Shown here: piece after piece, positions 1 to 7,162 of the stretch
Layout of the letters: every line of letters starts with the position of its first letter
How positions within the stretch are numbered: position 1 is the stretch's first letter
Origin: Anderseniella sp963700895
GTDB taxonomy: Bacteria; Pseudomonadota; Alphaproteobacteria; Rhizobiales; Aestuariivirgaceae
Reading direction: 5' to 3'
Assembly: GCA_963700895.1 (NCBI GenBank)
Contig: CAVOZI010000022.1
Span: 1 to 64,000, forward strand
Length of the DNA stretch: 64,000 bases
Notes under the pieces: model-generated
Database searches by the model: none
Told to the model about the DNA's origin: nothing
The model's input: only the letters and a program-made list of their open reading frames with translations
Position numbers and translations under genes: made by a program

Positions 1-623
1 TCAATGGTCAGGCCAAGAAAATCAGCGATATCGGCGCGCTTCAGCGGCAACGTGAAGGAAACCAGGTTGCTGCCGGTGCTTTGCAGGCGGCCCAGGTTGT
101 TGGCCAGCAGGACCAGGAAGCTCGCCACCTTTTCCTGGGCTGTCTTGCGGCCCAGCGTCACCATCCAGCTGCGGGCATCGTCAAGCTGGGTCAGCGTCTG
201 CTCCAGCAGCCGATGCTCGAAGTCCGGTTCCTGCTGAAGCATCCGTTCGAACTCGGCCTTGGGAAACACGCAGATCTCAACATCCGTTGCAGCTTCCACC
301 GATACGGTGGAATGCTCGGAAAACGGCTTTCCGATGAATTCGGGGGCGAACTGCAAGCCTACGATCTGCTGCCTGCCGTCTTTCAGTATCTTGGTCAGCT
401 TGACCGCGCCCTTGATGATGTTGGCGTAGTCAACGACTTCGTCTTCCTCGAACACGATGGTGTCGCCATGCTGGATCTTGCGGCGGCGCGTGGACGCCGA
501 CAGCCGCAGCAACTCCGAAGTCTTGAGGGCGCGGCAAATGCCGTAGGTGCGGGCATTACACGTCCTGCAATTGGCAGGAATAGCCACCTCGTTGTCGCTC
601 GGCTTGATGTGAGTAGCTGCCAT
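1..623 (-). CDS. fnr: FNR-type (CRP/FNR family) transcription regulator, 3' end cut by window
   Basis: About 207 residues are visible, starting at the ATG at 623; the gene runs off the window start inside the helix-turn-helix (the last residues read ADIADFLGLTI). The N-terminus holds Cys19, Cys22 and Cys30 (C-x2-C-x7-C), and a fourth cysteine, Cys118, lies in the cyclic-nucleotide-binding-like domain. This is the pattern of FNR/FnrN/FnrL proteins, which bind an oxygen-labile [4Fe-4S] cluster and switch on microaerobic and anaerobic genes as dimers. CRP and FixK2 lack this set. The family assignment comes from the cysteines and the conserved effector-domain sequence. The missing C-terminus means the DNA-recognition helix cannot be checked. 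The upstream region to 896 is shared with a divergent exported protein, and I found no clear TTGAT-N4-ATCAA site there. Confidence 0.88.
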   Translation of the reverse strand, partial: MAATHIKPSDNEVAIPANCRTCNARTYGICRALKTSELLRLSASTRRRKIQHGDTIVFEEDEVVDYANIIKGAVKLTKILKDGRQQIVGLQFAPEFIGKPFSEHSTVSVEAATDVEICVFPKAEFERMLQQEPDFEHRLLEQTLTQLDDARSWMVTLGRKTAQEKVASFLVLLANNLGRLQSTGSNLVSFTLPLKRADIADFLGLTI

Positions 624-896
624 GGCCCTCGTCCAGTGCGATTGCTTTTGTTTTTTGCAATCATTTTGACAGCATACTATCAGCCTTGTATGCCGAAACA
701 ATGATGAATTCGGATAATTGTCCTTTGGTCATGTTACGGTTGCGCTGCTGCACCAGCAAAAACTGGCCATGTGACACCTTTTCTTGCGGTACCGGCTTGC
801 CCTCTGCGCTGGAGAGGTTATTGTGACGAGAATGTCTTGGTCCATGGGGCATCTATCCGGACTTCTGAAAGTGACGTTCTGGATGGAGGACGGAAG

Positions 897-1307
897 GTGA
901 CTTATGTCGTTGGATGGCTGGGCCGCGCCGTGCTTGTTGCGGTAGCGGCGGGCGTGGCGGCTTTTGCCGGAGGTGGTGAAGCGCAGGCAAGCACCTGTGG
1001 TCACAGCTGGGCCAAGCCTGGCAAGTACAAGATCTCCGGCAGTTTTCGTGAAAGAACGAATCCCACCAACGCGTTTCTCAGCAAGGACTGCCGGATAACG
1101 CTGCAGGTGCCTGGTGTATTCACCGGTGGCAAGGTGACCAAGCGCGGCGATTGCCTCGAGTTCGCCTTCAAGGTCGAGGGCGAGAAGGGGGCCTTCAAGG
1201 CGCGCTGGTGCGAAGGTTATCGTCTAGTGCCCTGGCGCGGTGAGACGCTTCGGGCGGCGGTGACCCCGCAGTTCCATGTCGGCGGCGACAAGAAGACCAA
1301 CTTCTGA
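897..1307 (+). CDS. Small exported protein of unknown function
   Basis: The gene encodes 136 residues. I chose the GTG start at 897 because GGAGGA at 885-890 is well placed and because translation from there gives a typical Sec signal peptide: a hydrophobic run of about residues 7-25, then AQA before STCGHSW. An upstream ATG in frame at 771 would only add a poorly structured leader. The mature part is basic and has about four cysteines (in CGHSW, KDCRI, GDCLEF and RWCEG), consistent with two disulfides in the periplasm. I do not recognise the family. It stands alone between the divergent FNR gene and the convergent ScfR-like regulator, so context gives no function. Confidence 0.7.
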   Translation: MTYVVGWLGRAVLVAVAAGVAAFAGGGEAQASTCGHSWAKPGKYKISGSFRERTNPTNAFLSKDCRITLQVPGVFTGGKVTKRGDCLEFAFKVEGEKGAFKARWCEGYRLVPWRGETLRAAVTPQFHVGGDKKTNF

Positions 1308-1332
1308 GCCCAATTGACAATTGCCTTGCAAA

Positions 1333-2754
1333 TCAGCTTTCGAAGCGGGTCTGGCCTCGCCGGTGCTCGTCGATTGGCAGATCGAGATGGATCGGCTGAT
1401 GGGCGCGCTGTGAACAGGCATGACGCGGGCACAGCCGGCAATTGATCCCGATCGGGGTGAACAGTTCAGGGTCTGCGAGCTGGTACTGGCCGGCATACAC
1501 CAGCTGGTCTGCGTGTTCTATCGAGCATCCCAGCGTGACCGCCAGCCGGTGATCCTGGCTCTGATGGCCATGGGTGGGGCGGTCAACCGTCCGGTTGATG
1601 GTGAAGTACCGGGTGCCGTCCGGCATTTCCACGAACTGCGGCAAGATCCGCCCCGGCATCCGGAAGCTGATGTGAATGTCCCAGCGCGGGCAGGCTCCGC
1701 CGTACTCGGCCAGGTGAATGGCCGTTGCGTTGAACCGCTTGGTGACGTTGCCCGCCTTGTCGATGCGCAGGAAGAAGAACGGAACTCCCGTATTGCCTTC
1801 CCGTTGCAGCGTGGTTACCCGGTGGCAGGCCTGCTCGAAGGAAACCCCGAACCGGGCAGCCAGGTGGTCGAGATCATAGCGCGAGGCGCGGGCTTCCGAG
1901 ATGAAAGCGTCATAGGGCATGAGCACGGCGGCGGCGAGATAGTTCGCAAGCTCCACCCGGCAGCGGGCCTGTTCGCGCTGACCTTCGATTCCGTTGGTGG
2001 AGATGATGGCGTCGATCGTTTCGCCGAACTCAAGCAGCCCGATCATGTGGGTCAGCTGGAACAGCCGGTTGGGATAGTCGAGCGTTTCCGACAACAGCAC
2101 TTCGCGGGACTGGGCGTCATAGAAGCGCAAGGTGCCGGGCAGGTCGGAGACGGCAACGGTGCGCACGGTGATTCCCAGCCGGTTGCGCAGCCGCGTCTTC
2201 AGATAGCCATAGACTTCATCGGCCGCTACGGTTTCCCCGCCATAAAAGTTCTCTGCTGCGCTCTCGATGGCGGCGAAGTGGTTGCGGTTGCGCCGGAACA
2301 GGTCATGCACCACGGTTTCGGGCGTCGCCGCGATGACCGGTCCGTCGCCCGAACCGTCAGATGCATCCCGCTCGGTCATCACCCGTTCGCTGAGCAGACG
2401 ATAGCTGTCATACAAATCGATGATGCTCTCGACCAGGGTAGGGCTGTGATCGAGTGCCGCGCGCATTTCCTGCAGGTCCGGCCGCGAGTTGCCGAACACC
2501 GGATCCTGCAGCACGTTGCGCAGGTCAGCCAGCCGGTTGGTGCTGTCATCGGAAACGAGATCGCGCCAGTCGAGGCCGTAAACTTCGGAAATGCGCATCA
2601 GCACCTGAACCGACACGCTGCGCTGGTTGTTTTCGAGCAGGTTCACGTAGGATGTCGATAATCCCAGCGCGCGCGCCATGTCGGCCTGCGTCAGGTTGCG
2701 GGTCTTGCGCAACTGCCGCAAGCGGGGGCCTAGAAACGTCTTACCTGACTTCAT
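1333..2754 (-). CDS. XRE-HTH / IrrE-like regulator of the RamB-ScfR family
   Basis: The gene encodes 473 residues. The start is the ATG at 2754 (MKSGKTFLGP), preceded by AGGGGAA. Residues about 8-62 form an XRE helix-turn-helix (LTQADMARALGLSTSYVNLLENNQ). The middle (about 150-290) resembles the IrrE/M78 peptidase-like domain, but its HEXXH is not intact (LTHMIGLLEFGE). The C-terminal DUF2083 part carries a cysteine set, NCRLCPRHAC. Known members control acetate and short-chain acyl-CoA metabolism (RamB, ScfR, glyoxylate and methylcitrate genes). It is divergent from a glyoxylate aminotransferase, with a palindrome between them, so it probably represses or activates that gene and itself. That role is inference. 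An alternative start upstream at 2850 would cross the palindrome and is unlikely. Confidence 0.85.
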   Translation of the reverse strand: MKSGKTFLGPRLRQLRKTRNLTQADMARALGLSTSYVNLLENNQRSVSVQVLMRISEVYGLDWRDLVSDDSTNRLADLRNVLQDPVFGNSRPDLQEMRAALDHSPTLVESIIDLYDSYRLLSERVMTERDASDGSGDGPVIAATPETVVHDLFRRNRNHFAAIESAAENFYGGETVAADEVYGYLKTRLRNRLGITVRTVAVSDLPGTLRFYDAQSREVLLSETLDYPNRLFQLTHMIGLLEFGETIDAIISTNGIEGQREQARCRVELANYLAAAVLMPYDAFISEARASRYDLDHLAARFGVSFEQACHRVTTLQREGNTGVPFFFLRIDKAGNVTKRFNATAIHLAEYGGACPRWDIHISFRMPGRILPQFVEMPDGTRYFTINRTVDRPTHGHQSQDHRLAVTLGCSIEHADQLVYAGQYQLADPELFTPIGINCRLCPRHACSQRAHQPIHLDLPIDEHRRGQTRFES

Positions 2755-2791
2755 GGAGCATTCCCCTGTGTAATAGGATGGGTTTACAATA

Positions 2792-2812
2792 TTACAAAAA
2801 CGAGTTTTGTAA
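2792..2812. promoter_or_regulatory. Candidate operator palindrome between the ScfR-like regulator and the aminotransferase
   Basis: There is a perfect inverted repeat, TTACAAAA (2792-2799) and TTTTGTAA (2805-2812), with a 5-base spacer. A further partial half, TTTACAA at 2783-2789, lies next to it. The repeat sits 38 bases upstream of the regulator start and about 120 bases upstream of the aminotransferase, in an AT-rich patch of a GC-rich region. RamB sites are described as TTTGCAAA-like, so the resemblance is partial. Binding is inferred from position and symmetry only. Confidence 0.55.
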
Positions 2813-2930
2813 AACACAGATATTTCCCAGCAACCCGGAAAGGCTCGCAATCCACCGCTGGCTGGTATAGCCCTCCATTCGGTGGAAGCGCACCCTCATC
2901 ACAAGCGCTCACCCATTTGGAGGAAAAGAC

Positions 2931-4130
2931 ATGAAAAACGGCCAAACCCACCTGTTTATCCCGGGTCCGACGAATATCCCTGAGCGCGTGCGCCAGGCCA
3001 TGAACGTGCCGATGCAGGACATGCGCGCGTCGGACTTCGGCGATCTGACCAAGCCGCTGTTTGCCGGCCTCAAGCGCGTTTACAAGACCACCGAAGGCCG
3101 CGTTTTCATGTTCCCGGGTTCGGGCACCGGTGCGTGGGAAAGCGCAATCACCAATACCCTCAATGCCGGCGACAAGGTTCTGATGTCCCGCTTCGGCCAG
3201 TTCAGTCACCTGTGGGTCGACATGGCTGAGCGTCTGGGCCTGAAGCCGCTCGTTTGTGAAGTCGAGTGGGGCAAGGGCGTTCCGGCCGAGGAATATGCCC
3301 GCGTTCTCGAAGCCGACAAGGCGCACGAGATCAAGGCCGTGTTCGTCACCCAGAACGAGACTGCGACTGGCGTGACCTCCGACGTGGCAGCCGTGCGCCG
3401 CGCCCTCGACGCCGCCAAGCACCCGGCATTGCTGTTCGTCGATGGCGTCAGCTCGATCGGTTCGATCGACTTCCGCATGGACGAATGGGGCGTGGATCTG
3501 GCCGTCTCGGGCTCGCAGAAGGGTTTCATGCTGCCGGCCGGCCTGTCGTTCCTCGGTGTCAGCCCGAAGGCGCTGGAAGCGGCCAAGACGTCCACCATGG
3601 CGCGTTGCTACTTCTCGTTCGAGGACATGCTGAAGTTCAACGACGACGGCTACTTCCCGTACACCCCGCCGACCCAGCTGTTCCATGGCCTGAAGGCGTC
3701 TCTGGCGCTGATCGAGGAAGAGGGTCTGGAGAACATCTTCGCCCGTCACTACCGTCTGGCTGAAGGTGTGCGCCGCGCCATTGCTGCCTGGGATGGCTGC
3801 CGCCTGTGCGCCACCGGCCCGCAGTGGCACTCCGATACCGTGTCGGCCATCGTGGTGCCCGAAGGCATCGACGCCCGGGATGTCATCCGCATCGGCTATG
3901 ACAAGTACCGCACCAGCTTTGGTTCGGGTCTGTCCAAGGTGATGGGCAAGGTATTCCGCATAGGTCACCTGGGCGACCTCAACGAAGTGATGTGCCTTGC
4001 GGCACTCGGTTCGGCCGAGATGGCCCTGCGCGATGCTGGCGCCAAGATCGAGCTGGGCTCCGGCGTTGCCGCCGCGCAGGCCTGGTACATGTCGCCGACC
4101 GCTGAAAGCGTGAAGGTCGCTGCCGAATAA
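2931..4130 (+). CDS. Class V PLP aminotransferase: serine-glyoxylate or aspartate-glyoxylate aminotransferase
   Basis: The gene encodes 399 residues, the usual length for the family. It opens with FIPGPTNIPERV and has the glycine-rich phosphate-binding stretch GSGTGAWE near 63-70, the DGVSSIGS aspartate region near 171-178, and the PLP lysine Lys197 in GSQKGFM. The C-terminal KVFRIGHLGDLNE is also typical. The family transfers an amino group to glyoxylate to give glycine. SgaA uses serine (serine cycle, giving hydroxypyruvate), whereas BhcA uses aspartate (beta-hydroxyaspartate cycle). From memory the sequence resembles both, and no bhcB, bhcC or bhcD neighbour is present, so SgaA is the more conservative name. 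A good Shine-Dalgarno (GGAGG at 2921-2925) precedes the ATG. The divergent ScfR-like regulator is the likely controller. Confidence 0.87.
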   Translation: MKNGQTHLFIPGPTNIPERVRQAMNVPMQDMRASDFGDLTKPLFAGLKRVYKTTEGRVFMFPGSGTGAWESAITNTLNAGDKVLMSRFGQFSHLWVDMAERLGLKPLVCEVEWGKGVPAEEYARVLEADKAHEIKAVFVTQNETATGVTSDVAAVRRALDAAKHPALLFVDGVSSIGSIDFRMDEWGVDLAVSGSQKGFMLPAGLSFLGVSPKALEAAKTSTMARCYFSFEDMLKFNDDGYFPYTPPTQLFHGLKASLALIEEEGLENIFARHYRLAEGVRRAIAAWDGCRLCATGPQWHSDTVSAIVVPEGIDARDVIRIGYDKYRTSFGSGLSKVMGKVFRIGHLGDLNEVMCLAALGSAEMALRDAGAKIELGSGVAAAQAWYMSPTAESVKVAAE

Positions 4131-4171
4131 ACTCTCTTTGCTGTTGTCGTTCCTCCAGATCGACATCAACT

Positions 4172-4211
4172 GGCGCATCGTGTCCCGGCCCGGGGCCCGG
4201 TGCGCCTTTTT
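4172..4211 (+). terminator. Probable rho-independent terminator after the aminotransferase
   Basis: GGCGCA (4172-4177) pairs with TGCGCC (4201-4206), and the intervening GC-rich stretch can itself pair (CCGG with CCGG). Five T residues follow at 4207-4211. It lies 42 bases past the aminotransferase stop and before the GMC oxidoreductase start at 4286, so the two genes are probably separate transcripts. The inner structure is imperfect. Confidence 0.5.
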
Positions 4212-4285
4212 CTTGTTGCGAAGCGCAATCGCGCACCTATGCTCGCCAGCCGGAATGCGACAGCGGGCAAGGCAGCGGCAACATC

Positions 4286-5914
4286 ATGCAGCCGGATTAC
4301 GACTTCATCATCATCGGCGCGGGTGCGGCGGGCTGCGTGCTGGCTGGCAACCTCAGCGCCTCGGGCAAATACCGGGTGCTGCTGCTGGAGGCAGGACCTG
4401 ACAAGGTCCGCAGCTTCTGGGTCACCACGCCGCTGGGCTATGGACATTCCATGTTCAACGAGCGGGTCAACTGGATGCTGTCCAGCGAACCCGATGCCAA
4501 CCTCAACGGCCGCAGGCAATATGTGCCGCGTGGCAAGGTAACCGGCGGTTCGGGCTCCATCAACGCCATGGTGTACATGCGCGGCACACCTGCCGACTAT
4601 GAAGAATGGGCCGGGCAGGGCAATCCGGGCTGGGGCTGGGACGACGTCCTTGCCAGCTACAAGCGGATGGAGACCCACGTCTCGGGCGATGACCGCTGGC
4701 ATGGCGTCGACGGGCCGCTGCAGGTGACCAGTCGCGCGGCATTCTCACACCCCATCTGCAAGGCCTTTCTGCAGGCGGGGCAGGAACTGCAGGTGCCGCT
4801 CAATGACAATTTCAACGGCGCCAACATTGAAGGCGTGGGCTATTATCACCACTCGATCTGCGCACGCGGCAAGCGCATGTCCTCGGCGCGGGCCTGGCTG
4901 GAACCGGCCCGCAAGCGGCCAAACTTCACGCTGGAATGCGAGGCGAATGTTACAGGGCTGATCATGGAAGGCCGCAGGGTGACGGGCGTGACCTACCGCA
5001 GGCAAGGTCAGCTTCACGAGGTAAAGGCGCGCCGCGAGGTGATCGTGTCGGCAGGCGCCATCCATTCGCCGCAACTGCTGATGGTGTCTGGTATAGGGCC
5101 CGGTGCGGTTCTGAAGGCCGCCGGCATCGACCCGGCCCACGACCTCCCGGCCGTTGGCCAGCATTTGCAGGACCACGTCGCCTGGGACATCAAGTACCGT
5201 TCACGCGTGCCGACGCTGAACCAGCAACTGCATTCGCGGTTTGGACAGTTCGTTGCGGGTGTGCGCTATCTGCTGACCGGAGGAGGCCCGCTGTCCACCG
5301 GAACCACACATGCCGGCGGTTTCGTGAAGTCATCACCGCGGCGGCAGCGGCCCAATCTGCAACTCTATTTTTCGCCGCTGAGCCGCGATCTGGTGCCGGG
5401 GGCGCCCGGCCGCATGGGGGTGCCGGATCCATACCCCGCCTTTTCGATGAGCGTTTGCAACATGCGGCCCAAGTCACGCGGTCAGATCACCGTCAATGGC
5501 CCCGGTATGAACAACGCTCCGGCTATCCAGTTCAATTTCCTTTCCGACCCTGATGACCTCGCCGAACTGGTGGAGGGTGCGCACCTGCTGCGCCGGTTTG
5601 CGGAAGCGCCGGCGCTGTCGGCCATTATAGAACGTGAATATGCGCCCGGGCCGGACGTTACTGCCGATGAGGCGCTGGAAGCAGATATCCGCAACCGCTG
5701 CTACTCCATCTATCACCCGTCGGGAAGTTGCCGGATGGGGCCTGCCAGGACGGATGCAGTGGTCGATGCGCGCCTGAAAGTGCACGGCCTGGACGGTCTG
5801 CGGGTGGCGGATGCCTCTGTGATGCCGTTCGTGGTCAGCGGCAATCTCAATGCGCCAAGCATGATGATCGGCCAGCGCGCCAGCGAGATTATCCTTGCAG
5901 ATGCAAGCGCTTAG
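4286..5914 (+). CDS. GMC-family FAD-dependent oxidoreductase (choline/alcohol dehydrogenase-like)
   Basis: The gene encodes 542 residues, normal for bacterial GMC dehydrogenases. The N-terminal Rossmann motif GAGAAGCVLAG binds FAD, and GGSGSINAMVYMRG is the GMC signature 1 loop. The C-terminal catalytic part shows His477 in YHPSGSCRMG and the SGNLNAPSMMIG segment with Asn520/Asn522. There is no signal peptide, so it is cytoplasmic. Members oxidise choline, primary alcohols or polyethylene glycol, and the substrate here cannot be read from sequence. BetA would normally sit with betB and betI, which are absent. The next gene is an iron-binding protein behind its own promoter region. Confidence 0.88.
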   Translation: MQPDYDFIIIGAGAAGCVLAGNLSASGKYRVLLLEAGPDKVRSFWVTTPLGYGHSMFNERVNWMLSSEPDANLNGRRQYVPRGKVTGGSGSINAMVYMRGTPADYEEWAGQGNPGWGWDDVLASYKRMETHVSGDDRWHGVDGPLQVTSRAAFSHPICKAFLQAGQELQVPLNDNFNGANIEGVGYYHHSICARGKRMSSARAWLEPARKRPNFTLECEANVTGLIMEGRRVTGVTYRRQGQLHEVKARREVIVSAGAIHSPQLLMVSGIGPGAVLKAAGIDPAHDLPAVGQHLQDHVAWDIKYRSRVPTLNQQLHSRFGQFVAGVRYLLTGGGPLSTGTTHAGGFVKSSPRRQRPNLQLYFSPLSRDLVPGAPGRMGVPDPYPAFSMSVCNMRPKSRGQITVNGPGMNNAPAIQFNFLSDPDDLAELVEGAHLLRRFAEAPALSAIIEREYAPGPDVTADEALEADIRNRCYSIYHPSGSCRMGPARTDAVVDARLKVHGLDGLRVADASVMPFVVSGNLNAPSMMIGQRASEIILADASA

Positions 5915-5946
5915 TGGCCGTGCAGGGGCTACCCGGATGTCGTAGT

Positions 5947-5961
5947 TTGGAATTATTCCAA
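5947..5961. promoter_or_regulatory. Irr/ICE-like palindrome upstream of the ferric-iron uptake genes
   Basis: TTGGAAT-T-ATTCCAA is a perfect 15-base palindrome lying 126 bases before the iron-binding protein start. Iron-control elements bound by the alphaproteobacterial haem-dependent regulator Irr are described as TTAGAA-type halves facing TTCTAA-type halves. The match is close, differing mainly in GG/CC. It is AT-rich against its neighbours. That it controls fbpA is inference from the gene it precedes. Confidence 0.45.
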
Positions 5962-6039
5962 TTAAAATCGTTTGTTTTCAGCGGGTTACGACTTGCCACA
6001 ATGTCGCACTTCGGTGTATTTCCCTTGCCAATGTTATTT

Positions 6040-6056
6040 CCGACTGATTTAGTCGG
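6040..6056 (+). promoter_or_regulatory. Short hairpin in the leader of the iron-uptake operon
   Basis: CCGACT (6040-6045) and AGTCGG (6051-6056) form a perfect 6-base stem with a 5-base loop. It lies 30 bases before the ATG at 6087. It could be an operator half-site pair or an mRNA hairpin. No T-run follows, so it is not a terminator. Confidence 0.3.
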
Positions 6057-6086
6057 TTTATCGGAACTCAAGTGGGAGCATAGTTC

Positions 6087-7133
6087 ATGGCTACATCGTT
6101 CGCCCTCAATCGCCGTCACCTGCTGGCCGCTGGCGCAGCTTCGGCGGGCCTGCTGGCCGCGCCGTCCATTCTCCGCGCCGCGAGCGAGATCAACCTGTAC
6201 TCGTCGCGCCACTACGATACGGACGAGACCTTCTACAGCAATTTCACCAAGCAGACCGGCATCGGCATCAACCGGATCGAGGCCAAGGCCGAGGAGCTGA
6301 TCGAGCGGATGAAGGCGGAAGGCGCCAACTCGCCCGCGGACGTGTTCATCACCGTCGATGCCGGCAATCTCGAACGTGCCAACGTTGATGGCCTGTTTCA
6401 GCCGGTGACGTCGGAAACGCTGACCAAGGCAATCCCGTCCTATCTTCGTCATGCCGATGGAAGCTGGTTCGGGTTTTCCAAGCGTGCCCGTGTGATCATG
6501 ATCGCGAAGGACCGCATGAAGCCTGAACAAGTGCCGACATATGAGTCGCTGGCCGATGAGGCCATCAAGGGCAAGCTGCTGATACGTTCTTCCGGCAATA
6601 TCTACAACCAGTCGCTGATGGGGTCGATCATCGCGGCCAATGGCGCAGAACAGGCCGAAGCGTGGGCAAAAGGCGTCGTCGCCAACATGGCGCGCGCGCC
6701 CAAGGGCGGCGATACTGATCAGATCCGCGCAGTGGCAGCCGGCGAGGGCGACGTTTGCGTGTCCAACACGTACTATCTCGGACGACTGGGCAAGTCCGAC
6801 AAGCCGGAAGACAAGGAAGTGTTCGAGAAGGTCCAGATCGTGTGGCCGAACCAGGATGGCCGCGGCGCTCACGTGAACATATCGGGCGGCGGCGTTGCGC
6901 GTCACTCGAAGAATGTCGAGGGTACGGTCAAGTTCCTCGAATATCTCGTTTCCGAAGAGGCCCAGCATATGTTCGCTGACGGCAATTCCGAGTACCCGGT
7001 CGTCGAAGGCGTCAAGCTTCCCACGCCGCTCGACAGCTTCGGCAGCTTCAAGGAAGATACCCTCGATGCACAGAAATATGCCGCTCTGAACGCCGATGCT
7101 GTGCAGATCATGGACAAGGCCGGCTGGAAGTAA
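6087..7133 (+). CDS. Fe(3+) ABC transporter, periplasmic iron-binding protein (FbpA/FutA type)
   Basis: The gene encodes 348 residues. The N-terminus, NRRHLLAAGAAS followed by a hydrophobic stretch and LRAASE, looks like a twin-arginine signal, so the protein is probably exported folded. The mature part begins INLYSSRHYDTDE, as in ferric-binding proteins, and contains NIYNQSLMGSIIAANG and VSNTYYLGR, where the paired tyrosines coordinate Fe(3+) in this family. It binds periplasmic ferric iron and hands it to the permease encoded next. The permease start is 30 bases downstream, so they form an operon. The ICE-like palindrome upstream suggests iron-dependent control. Confidence 0.9.
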   Translation: MATSFALNRRHLLAAGAASAGLLAAPSILRAASEINLYSSRHYDTDETFYSNFTKQTGIGINRIEAKAEELIERMKAEGANSPADVFITVDAGNLERANVDGLFQPVTSETLTKAIPSYLRHADGSWFGFSKRARVIMIAKDRMKPEQVPTYESLADEAIKGKLLIRSSGNIYNQSLMGSIIAANGAEQAEAWAKGVVANMARAPKGGDTDQIRAVAAGEGDVCVSNTYYLGRLGKSDKPEDKEVFEKVQIVWPNQDGRGAHVNISGGGVARHSKNVEGTVKFLEYLVSEEAQHMFADGNSEYPVVEGVKLPTPLDSFGSFKEDTLDAQKYAALNADAVQIMDKAGWK

Positions 7134-7162
7134 TGCGGACCGGGACGGCGGGTGTCTGACGC

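Noticed and set aside
1420..2661. Long plus-strand ORF (413 codons) opposite the ScfR-like gene
   Set aside because: It is the antisense of a clearly conserved protein with HTH and DUF2083 motifs, and its own product has no recognisable motif.
2784..4178. Long minus-strand ORF over the aminotransferase
   Set aside because: Shadow of a conserved PLP enzyme; low-complexity His/Arg-rich product.
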